Positions 1 to 4,344 of a stretch of 5,682 nucleotides of DNA are shown here, piece by piece (within the stretch, counting starts at the first letter, position 1; each line of letters opens with the position of its first letter). Origin of the DNA: an uncultured Candidatus Melainabacteria bacterium (GTDB lineage Bacteria > Cyanobacteriota > Vampirovibrionia > Gastranaerophilales > Gastranaerophilaceae); NCBI GenBank assembly GCA_934675225.1, contig CAKUQA010000099.1:1-5682 (forward strand). The letters run 5' to 3'. Position numbers and translations under genes: made by a program. The notes under the pieces were generated by a model. The model was not told the origin of the DNA. It ran no database searches and saw nothing but the letters and a program-made list of their open reading frames with translations.

Positions 1-116
1 TCTTTTAAACAAGTAAACTTTTCAAGTTTTCCAACCATGCGATGTTTCGGCTCCGCCTCAACATGACGATATCTCCCCTCGCCACTTGTGGGCGAGAATT
101 CAATAGGTTCAGTCAT
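1..116 (-). CDS. open frame running off the left edge; possible 5' end of an unseen gene
   Basis: A minus-strand frame is open from about position 260 to the window edge with no stop. Its in-frame ATG codons are at 114-116 (MTEPIEFSPT...) and 36-38 (MVGKLEKFTCLK, then the edge). No convincing ribosome binding site precedes either ATG, and most of the frame is translated from the palindromic repeats at 40-142, so the upstream part is probably not a conserved protein. The last dozen residues lie beyond the repeats and could be the true N-terminus or leader of a gene to the left. One possibility is a prepilin-like protein, since short basic or hydrophobic leaders before a FTLAEVLITLG-type helix are common in Gastranaerophilales; that helix is not visible here. 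This is a weak call that depends on sequence outside the window. Confidence 0.22.
   Translation of the reverse strand, partial: MTEPIEFSPTSGEGRYRHVEAEPKHRMVGKLEKFTCLK
40..68 (-). repeat. small palindromic (REP-like) repeat, copy 1
   Basis: Read on the minus strand, 42-64 folds as ATGTT / GA / GGC, loop GGA, GCC / GA / AACAT. That is two perfect stems separated by a tandem G-A mismatch. CG at 40-41 can also pair with CG at 67-68 across a two-base bulge. It is GC-richer than its surroundings and non-coding in appearance. It is an inverted relative of the repeat at 104-142, sharing CAT, TGA, GAG, CGAA and ATC in the same order while the outer stem changes in a compensating way. The likely class is a REP-like or MITE-like intergenic element; its family and genomic distribution cannot be judged from here. 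Confidence 0.6.
78..96. repeat. GC-rich hairpin between the two palindromic repeats
   Basis: CTCGCC (78-83) pairs with GGCGAG (91-96) around a 7-nt loop. Alternative pairing extends the helix by AC/GT with one bulged base. It sits between the two REP-like copies and is probably part of the same composite element. It lacks a T-tract on either strand, so it is not an obvious intrinsic terminator. Confidence 0.45.
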
Positions 117-142
117 TCTGAACAGAGCGAAGAATCTACCTA
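104..142 (+). repeat. small palindromic (REP-like) repeat, copy 2
   Basis: The core at 115-135 folds as ATTCT / GA / AC, loop AGA, GC / GA / AGAAT. The tandem G-A mismatch is the same as in the copy at 40-68, with the opposite strand orientation. One inner pair is A-C here, so this copy is slightly degraded. Outer arms TAGGT (104-108) and ACCTA (138-142) are also complementary, suggesting that the whole element spans 104-142. The pattern CATTCTGA...GCGAAGAATC looks like a widely scattered intergenic repeat; that recognition is from memory and untested. Confidence 0.6.
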
Positions 143-152
143 AAACTCCACT

Positions 153-174
153 ATTAAAAGACGAGACTTTTAAT
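153..174. repeat. perfect 8-bp inverted repeat with 6-nt loop
   Basis: ATTAAAAG (153-160) is the exact reverse complement of CTTTTAAT (167-174), with loop ACGAGA between. It lies 34 nt past the end of the tiny ORF, on the minus strand, and next to the repeat patch. It could act as a weak transcription end for the etf operon, because the 3' arm contains TTTT. The stem is mostly A-T and no separate T-run follows, so this is a hairpin of unknown role rather than a called terminator. Confidence 0.4.
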
Positions 175-208
175 GCATCAAACAGGTTAAAACCATGATT
201 ATGAGAGG

Positions 209-274
209 TTATGCGGCGATTGCCCCCCCCCCGATGAGCGTGCCAATTATGGCATCTAAATTAAATCTTTCCAT
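209..274 (-). CDS. candidate 21-residue peptide ORF downstream of etfA
   Basis: ATG at 272-274 is preceded by AGAGAGGA (279-286), a good ribosome binding site with about 5 nt between GAGG and the ATG. The peptide starts MERFNLDAIIGTL and continues through Ile, three Gly and a short Ala-rich end to TAA at 209-211. It is hydrophobic and glycine-rich, as a tiny membrane-associated peptide might be. It lies 52 nt after the etfA stop with no strong terminator between, so it may be the last cistron of the operon. The three glycines are encoded by GGG GGG GGG inside a ten-G run. Gain of one G (or loss of two) would abolish the stop and join it to the frame that is open to the left edge. It could instead be the surviving 5' end of a gene broken by the repeats, or not translated at all. 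I do not recognise the peptide. Confidence 0.35.
   Translation of the reverse strand: MERFNLDAIIGTLIGGGAIAA
223..232. repeat. homopolymer run of ten C (G on the coding strand)
   Basis: Ten consecutive C on the plus strand, in an otherwise AT-rich region, inside the 21-codon ORF at 209-274. Tracts of this length are prone to slipped-strand length change and to sequencing or assembly error. GGG glycine codons in a row are out of keeping with the AT-rich codon use of the neighbouring genes. Confidence 0.9.
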
Positions 275-326
275 AAAATCCTCTCTTTTTTAAAATATTA
301 CATTCTCATTTTAACATATTTTTTAT

Positions 327-1313
327 TTATTTCAATATTTCAGCCAACTTAGGTAAAATTTCAAAAGCATCTCCGACTATTCCACAATCAGAATACTCAA
401 AAATAGGTGCATTTGAATCAGTATTAATAGCAATTATTTTATCACTGTCTTGCATTCCTACAATATGCTGAATTGCACCGGAAATACCACAGGCAATATA
501 CAATTTTGGAGCAACAGTTTTTCCTGTTTGACCAATTTGTGTTTCTACAGGAGAAAGTCCCATATCAACAGCTCCTCTACTAGCTCCGACACTTGCACCT
601 ATGCTTTCTGCAAAATTTTTTAATAATTCAAATCCGGCTTCGTTTTTTAATCCTTTGCCACCTGCAACAATTATATTTGCACTATCAAGTTCATTAATCA
701 ATGTTTTTGTATTTTTAACAAAGTCAATAAATTCGACTTTTTTTTGAATATCTTCTATTTCCGGATTTATATAAACAAATTCAGTATTTTTTACAACATT
801 TTCAGCCATAGGCTTAAATACTTTCGGTCGTACTGTTGCCATTTGTGGTAAAGTTTTACACAAAATAGTTGCCATTAATTTTCCACCAAAAGTAGGGCGA
901 GTAGCTGCTAATTTCCCATTATCATTAATATCCAAACCTGTACAATCTGCCGTTAAGCCGGTATGCAAAGAAGCAGCTATTCTTGGTGCTAAATCTCGAC
1001 CTTGAGTTGTTGCCCCTATCAAAAAGATATCCGGTTTTACATTATTAATTATATCTACTGCAATTTTAGAATAAAGTTCTGATGAATAATGCGTAAGTCG
1101 ATTATTTTCTGCAATATAAACTTTATCAAAACCGGAATTACTAAAAGCTTCTTTAAAATTTTCAGCTAAACCACATTTACATATCAACAATGCAGAAACA
1201 CTGGCATTTACCAGTTTTTCTCTTAATTCTTGAGCTTTATTAGCTAATTCAAAAAGAACAGTATGAAGGTAATTATCATTGGTTACTTGAGCAAATAACA
1301 TTATTTCTGCCAT
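327..1313 (-). CDS. etfA: electron transfer flavoprotein, alpha subunit (EtfA)
   Basis: EtfA pairs with EtfB to form a soluble FAD-containing heterodimer that moves electrons between dehydrogenases and acceptors. The 328-residue protein has the usual EtfA length and no extra N-terminal ferredoxin domain. The N-terminal half carries GATTQGRDLAPR (100-111), HTGLTADCTGL (117-127) and TRPTFGGKLMATI (138-150). The C-terminal FAD domain carries AGGKGL (217-222), SRGAVD (245-250), GQTGKTV (261-267), GISGAIQH (276-283) and NTDSNAPIFEYSDCGIVGD (297-315), so FAD binding should be intact. The TADCTGL segment resembles ETFs of fermentative anaerobes, some of which bifurcate electrons; whether this one does is inference. 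The start is ATG at 1311-1313, 7 nt after GGAGGA. An in-frame TTG at 1326-1328 would add five residues but falls inside that ribosome binding site. The ATG lies 1 nt past the etfB stop, so coupling is very likely. No dehydrogenase partner gene is adjacent. Confidence 0.96.
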   Translation of the reverse strand: MAEIMLFAQVTNDNYLHTVLFELANKAQELREKLVNASVSALLICKCGLAENFKEAFSNSGFDKVYIAENNRLTHYSSELYSKIAVDIINNVKPDIFLIGATTQGRDLAPRIAASLHTGLTADCTGLDINDNGKLAATRPTFGGKLMATILCKTLPQMATVRPKVFKPMAENVVKNTEFVYINPEIEDIQKKVEFIDFVKNTKTLINELDSANIIVAGGKGLKNEAGFELLKNFAESIGASVGASRGAVDMGLSPVETQIGQTGKTVAPKLYIACGISGAIQHIVGMQDSDKIIAINTDSNAPIFEYSDCGIVGDAFEILPKLAEILK

Positions 1314-1314
1314 A

Positions 1315-2091
1315 TTAAATTCCTCCAAACTCTCTTATTTTATCAGCCAAAATATTACAATCAGAAATAAACTGACACTCCTCTCTTTTTTTTTGAGGTC
1401 TGAATGCTTTACTAACAAATGTCGGAGAACCTTTTATTCCTACCTCATCCGGGGTCAATCCAATATCATCCATTGAATATATCTCAATAACTGCATTTTG
1501 AGCCTTTATACAACCGTTAATTGTTGGGCGCGAAGGTTCTTTATTATCTTTTAAAACACAAAAAAGAGTTGGAAATAATGCTCTAACTTTTTCAACACCT
1601 TCTTCAATCTCTCTTAACACATAAACAGAAGTTTCATCACATCTTTCAAAAGAGGTCGCATAAGTAACTTGCGGAATACCTAATTGAGTTGCAATTTCCG
1701 GACCGGTTTGTGCAGTATCTCCATCTACTGCAAACTGTCCACAAATAATCAAATCGAAATCTGTCAATTTTGTTTTTATTGCAGCTGCAATCGTTTTTGC
1801 AGTAGCATAAGTATCTGCTCCTGCAAATTTTTTATCAGAAATCAATACACCTCTATCACATCCGACAGCAATAGCCTTTCGCAAAACATCTTCAGCTTGT
1901 GCAGGTCCCATAGTAAGAGCAATTATTTCGACATTTTCAAGCTCTGTTTTTAGTTGTAATGCTTTTTCTATTGCATAGACATCAAAAGGGTTGATGACAC
2001 TTTCGACACCCTCCCTTTGAATAGTATTATTTTCTGTCCACTTTATATCAGTGGTATCAGGAACTTGTTTTATGCAAACAACAATTTTCAT
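1315..2091 (-). CDS. etfB: electron transfer flavoprotein, beta subunit (EtfB)
   Basis: EtfB is the second half of the ETF heterodimer. It binds AMP in ordinary ETFs, or a second FAD plus NADH in bifurcating ones. The 258 residues match the family length. Visible motifs are MKIVVCIKQVPDT (1-13), INPFDVYAIEKAL (33-45), LTMGPAQAEDVLRKA (59-73), ADTYATAKTIAAAI (92-105), GQFAVDGDTAQTGPEIA (118-134) and PTLFCVLKDNKEPSRPT (174-190). VGIKGSPTFV (218-227) is also typical of ETFs from anaerobes. The DGDTAQ-TGP loop is the nucleotide-binding signature, and only structural modelling could separate AMP from FAD use. AGAGG at 2096-2100 is the ribosome binding site and touches the stop codon of the preceding small gene, 8 nt away. 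The final Gly-Gly-Ile codons of etfB themselves form the GGAGGA site for etfA. Confidence 0.96.
   Translation of the reverse strand: MKIVVCIKQVPDTTDIKWTENNTIQREGVESVINPFDVYAIEKALQLKTELENVEIIALTMGPAQAEDVLRKAIAVGCDRGVLISDKKFAGADTYATAKTIAAAIKTKLTDFDLIICGQFAVDGDTAQTGPEIATQLGIPQVTYATSFERCDETSVYVLREIEEGVEKVRALFPTLFCVLKDNKEPSRPTINGCIKAQNAVIEIYSMDDIGLTPDEVGIKGSPTFVSKAFRPQKKREECQFISDCNILADKIREFGGI
1321..1326 (-). promoter_or_regulatory. ribosome binding site of etfA, built from the last codons of etfB
   Basis: GGAGGA on the minus strand lies 7 nt before the etfA ATG at 1311-1313. It is also the two Gly codons that end EtfB (Gly-Gly-Ile-stop). This fixes the etfA start and points to translational coupling that keeps the two subunits at equal amounts. 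Confidence 0.85.
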
Positions 2092-2099
2092 AAAACCTC

Positions 2100-2282
2100 T
2101 TATCTATGTTGTTGAGCAGCTTTCTGTCTTGCATTTGTTTCTAACAATGCATTATAAGCCATCATATACATCGCACATTTTTTTACACTAGGCAAATACC
2201 AAGCGCAACTTTCTAATGTACAAACCTTATCTATATCAGAACCTGCTGACATCAACGGGCAGTATGGAATATCTTTTACCAT
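2100..2282 (-). CDS. 60-residue four-cysteine protein, putative metal or Fe-S binding
   Basis: This is a real small gene: it has a strong ribosome binding site (AAGGAGAG, 2288-2295) and tight spacing, 11 nt after the upstream gene and 8 nt before etfB. Four cysteines occur at 8, 21, 26 and 36 (C-x12-C-x4-C-x9-C), in the contexts YCPLMSAG, VCTLESCAWYLP and KKCAMYMMA. These contexts resemble short uncharacterised proteins of anaerobes with a CPLMS...C...CAWY...CA pattern; that resemblance is from memory. Four cysteines in about 30 residues suggest one bound Zn or one Fe-S cluster. After residue 37 the chain looks like a single amphipathic helix with a basic, Gln-rich end. There is no signal peptide or membrane segment, so it is probably cytoplasmic. 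Its place between a flavin/[2Fe-2S] subunit and EtfBA suggests an electron carrier, docking or assembly factor for that system. No function is established. Confidence 0.82.
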   Translation of the reverse strand: MVKDIPYCPLMSAGSDIDKVCTLESCAWYLPSVKKCAMYMMAYNALLETNARQKAAQQHR

Positions 2283-2287
2283 AATTT

Positions 2288-2295
2288 CTCTCCTT
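2288..2295 (-). promoter_or_regulatory. ribosome binding site of the four-cysteine protein, overlapping the upstream stop
   Basis: AAGGAGAG on the minus strand lies 5 nt before the ATG at 2280-2282. It shares two bases (2294-2295) with the TAA stop of the preceding gene (2294-2296), so ribosomes finishing the NfnA-like gene stop on top of it. This supports both the reality of the small ORF and coupled translation. Confidence 0.75.
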
Positions 2296-3133
2296 ATTTT
2301 GTTGCTTGTTTTAACAAGTTACAATTTTCACAACGTTTCTTTTCTTGATCCTTGTATATTTTGGTTCTGTTAATTACTTCATCAAAATCAATTTTATGAG
2401 CATCAAAATCCGGACCATCTACACAAGCAAATTTTGTCTCTCCTCCGACAGTTACACGACATGCACCGCACATTCCTGTACCGTCTACCATGATAGGGTT
2501 CATACTAGCTTCAGTATAAATTCCTTTATCACGAGTTAAATCCGCCACTGCTCTCATCATTGGCATAGGTCCAACAGCAATAGCATAATCAACTTTTTCA
2601 TTTTTAATAATTCTATCTAAAACCTGAGTTACAAAACCTTTTTCACCCAATGAACCGTCATCAGTAGTAATGAACAGTTCCGTACAAGCATTTTTCATTT
2701 TGTCTTGCCAGAAAATCAAATCCTTGTTTCTGGCCCCCATAATCATGTAAACTTTATTACCGGCATCTTTAAAAGCTTTTGCAATCAAATAACATGGAGC
2801 AGCTCCATAACCACCTGCTAAACAAACAACTGTTCCATATTTTTCGATGTGAGTAGGTTGACCTAAAGGTCCAACTACATCATGAATTTCATCACCTTCA
2901 TTCAAAGAAGCAAGTAACTTTGTAGAATAACCTACAGCCATAAATACAAGAGTTAATTCTCCTTTTTCTTTATTAACATCGGCAATTGTTAAAGGAACAC
3001 GTTCGCTATCTTCTTTTGCCCTAAATATAATAAACTGTCCAGCCTTAGCGTTTCTAACAACATAAGGCGCCTCAACTGTTATTTCATACTGATTGGGACA
3101 TAGCTCTTTTTTTGATAAAATTTTGTATCCCAT
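2294..3133 (-). CDS. NfnA/SudB-like FAD-, [2Fe-2S]- and NAD(P)-binding oxidoreductase subunit
   Basis: A ferredoxin-NADP reductase-type flavoprotein of 279 residues. Domains in order: FAD-binding barrel with RVPLTI (45-50, the RxPLT flavin motif); nucleotide-binding domain with LAGGYGAAPC (105-114) and AVGPMPMMRAV (186-196); then an iron-sulphur segment with D217, C222, C225 and C237 in VDGTGMCGACR...FACVDGPDFDAHKIDFDE. That segment is the hallmark of NfnA (NADH-dependent ferredoxin-NADP reductase, alpha) and SudB (sulphide dehydrogenase), where three Cys and one Asp hold a [2Fe-2S] cluster. It differs from PyrK, the related dihydroorotate dehydrogenase subunit. NfnA normally works with a GltD-like NfnB, which is not encoded beside it; the four-cysteine gene and etfBA follow instead. 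The C-terminus has an extra CENC (268-271). AAGGAG (3144-3149) precedes the ATG by 10 nt. Family assignment is firm; the substrate and partner are not. Confidence 0.9.
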   Translation of the reverse strand: MGYKILSKKELCPNQYEITVEAPYVVRNAKAGQFIIFRAKEDSERVPLTIADVNKEKGELTLVFMAVGYSTKLLASLNEGDEIHDVVGPLGQPTHIEKYGTVVCLAGGYGAAPCYLIAKAFKDAGNKVYMIMGARNKDLIFWQDKMKNACTELFITTDDGSLGEKGFVTQVLDRIIKNEKVDYAIAVGPMPMMRAVADLTRDKGIYTEASMNPIMVDGTGMCGACRVTVGGETKFACVDGPDFDAHKIDFDEVINRTKIYKDQEKKRCENCNLLKQATK

Positions 3134-3160
3134 AATATAATTTCTCCTTCTTATAATGAT

Positions 3161-3189
3161 ATTATATAAAAATTCTTGCTAATCTGCAA
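3161..3189 (-). promoter_or_regulatory. candidate sigma-70-type promoter for the redox cluster
   Basis: On the minus strand, TATAAT (3161-3166) is a perfect -10 box, with TTGCAG (3184-3189) 17 bp upstream as a partial -35. The -35 lies inside the last codons of the kinase gene. A start about 7 nt downstream of the -10 gives a leader of roughly 20 nt that still contains the AAGGAG site at 3144-3149. AT-rich DNA yields chance -10 boxes, so confidence is moderate. Confidence 0.45.
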
Positions 3190-4225
3190 CTATATATTTA
3201 TAATTAGGATTAGCATTTAACTTTTCTTCAATTTGTTCAAAAGTTAAAAGTCCTTGAGTAGCACCAAATTCAGATACAACTCCGGCAGAATTTACGGAAG
3301 CATACATCAATGCTTTACCAATATTCTTTTCTGCTCGACCTAATGCAACACAGAAAGTAGAAGCGAAAGCATCGCCTGCCCCAAGAGTAGAAACAACAGT
3401 TCCTTCAAATGCAGGACAGAAATAGAAATGTTCCCCATCATAAGCATAAGCACCTTTTCCACCATCAGTAATAACTATAATCTGATAGTCTCTTATTTTT
3501 AATTTTTTAAACATTTCTTTAACATCTGGATGAATAAGTTCATCAGAAAACTTTTCGTCTCTTGTATCAGGACGAACCTGAATTTGTGTCGCCATTGAAG
3601 CTTCTTCTTTATTCATCACAACAATATTAGCATTTGCAAGTATTTTCTTTATGTAATTAAAGCCTTTCTTAATACTTGAAGAACCTGCATTAAAACAAAC
3701 ATAAACATTATTTTCATTTGCAAAATTCGCAATATCATCAAGAATTTTTGTACTATCACCATTCATCGGGGCAATATACAACAATTTAGAATTTTTAATT
3801 GCATCAAAATTTATATCTGATTTTTTAATTTTTGCATTAGCACCACGGTGAGCCAAAACGGTTCTATCACCTTGAAAACTTACAAGAATTATAGAAAAAC
3901 CTGTACTTAATGATTTATCTTGAATAATGCTCGACAAATCAACATTTTTATTTTTAAATGAATCCAAAATTCCTTCTGAATAAATATCATCCCCAATTTT
4001 AAAAATTGCACCGGTATCAAATCCCAAATTTGAGAAATTTACAGCAGTATTAACTCCGCCTCCACCAACCTGAGAATCAAAATCAGAAATTTCAACTTTT
4101 GCCCCATAAGGGTAACTCATAAATTCTGATTTTTTATTTTTTGTATATACAGAAACAATATTTGCATCGTCACTTTCAACAAATACATCCATTGTTGCAC
4201 TTCCAATTGTTATAATATCGCACAT
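3179..4225 (-). CDS. PfkB/ribokinase-family carbohydrate kinase
   Basis: A 348-residue member of the PfkB family, which phosphorylates sugars or nucleosides with ATP in the cytoplasm. The substrate-side signature is GGGGVNTAVNFSNLGF (54-69). The C-terminal signature is STLGAGDAFASTF (279-291), in which GAGD (282-285) forms the anion hole and D285 is the catalytic base. An NxxE motif (N205-E208 in VVMNKEEA) for Mg/phosphate and VITDGGKGAYAY (251-262) in the ATP site are also present, so it should be active. Segments at 20-48 and 216-232 are longer than in a minimal ribokinase. The substrate cannot be read from the sequence; ribose, fructose derivatives, inosine or adenosine are all possible. 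ATG at 4223-4225 has GGAGGA (4233-4238) 7 nt before it. Forty-five nt separate its stop from the NfnA-like gene with no terminator visible, so read-through into the redox cluster is possible. Confidence 0.93.
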   Translation of the reverse strand: MCDIITIGSATMDVFVESDDANIVSVYTKNKKSEFMSYPYGAKVEISDFDSQVGGGGVNTAVNFSNLGFDTGAIFKIGDDIYSEGILDSFKNKNVDLSSIIQDKSLSTGFSIILVSFQGDRTVLAHRGANAKIKKSDINFDAIKNSKLLYIAPMNGDSTKILDDIANFANENNVYVCFNAGSSSIKKGFNYIKKILANANIVVMNKEEASMATQIQVRPDTRDEKFSDELIHPDVKEMFKKLKIRDYQIIVITDGGKGAYAYDGEHFYFCPAFEGTVVSTLGAGDAFASTFCVALGRAEKNIGKALMYASVNSAGVVSEFGATQGLLTFEQIEEKLNANPNYKYIVAD

Positions 4226-4248
4226 CTTCTTATCCTCCAGTTGATTTC

Positions 4249-4277
4249 AGCTTAGCACAAAAAACATTTTTTGTTAA
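4249..4277 (-). promoter_or_regulatory. candidate extended -10 promoter for the PfkB-family kinase
   Basis: On the minus strand, TTAACA (4272-4277, one mismatch to TTGACA) is followed by a 17-bp spacer ending in TGC and then TAAGCT (4249-4254). TAAGCT keeps the first, second and last bases of TATAAT, and TGC supplies the TGn of an extended -10. The predicted start near 4242 leaves a leader of about 17 nt with the GGAGGA site in it. It lies just after the pnp terminator, where a new promoter would be expected. Confidence 0.5.
4257..4274. promoter_or_regulatory. 18-bp palindrome filling the promoter spacer, candidate operator
   Basis: ACAAAAAA-CA-TTTTTTGT is a perfect 8-bp inverted repeat with a 2-bp centre. 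It starts within the -35 box and ends just before the TGC of the extended -10, a typical position for a repressor site. The arms are A-runs, so chance in AT-rich DNA cannot be dismissed. The 2-nt centre makes it poor as an RNA hairpin, so a protein-binding site or bent DNA is the better reading. Confidence 0.35.
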
Positions 4278-4288
4278 TTTAAACAACT

Positions 4289-4324
4289 AAAAAAAGCACC
4301 TGTTAATTAAAACAGATGCTTTTT
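4289..4324 (-). terminator. intrinsic terminator after pnp
   Basis: On the minus strand GCATCTGTT (4311-4319) pairs with AACAGGTGC (4296-4304) through nine pairs including one G-U, around a 6-nt TTAATT loop. A run of seven T follows (4289-4295). The flanking A and T runs extend the helix further and would allow weak action in the other direction too. It begins 20 nt past the pnp stop, and separates pnp from the kinase gene. Confidence 0.85.
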
Positions 4325-4344
4325 AATATTTTCTCTCAATCTAA

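Noticed and set aside
40..142. CRISPR array or riboswitch in the left non-coding region
   Set aside because: There are only two diverged palindromic copies in inverted orientation, with no regular direct repeats and spacers. The region lies downstream of, not before, an operon.
292..322. Hairpin AAAATAT/ATATTTT as a terminator after etfA
   Set aside because: All A-T stem of 7 bp with a 17-nt loop; too weak to call.
1..326. tRNA or other structured RNA gene
   Set aside because: No cloverleaf, TTCGA-type T-loop arrangement or long conserved RNA element was found by eye.
1684..1953. Plus-strand ORF of 89 codons
   Set aside because: It lies wholly opposite etfB, has a Cys/Ser/Ile-rich composition typical of an antisense shadow, and has no supporting ribosome binding site or homology.
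2345..2539. Plus-strand ORF of 64 codons
   Set aside because: Antisense shadow of the iron-sulphur region of the NfnA-like gene.
2294..3133. PyrK, electron-transfer subunit of dihydroorotate dehydrogenase
   Set aside because: The cluster segment VDGTGMCGACR...CVDGPDFDAHKIDFDE is that of NfnA/SudB, and no pyrD or other pyrimidine gene is adjacent.
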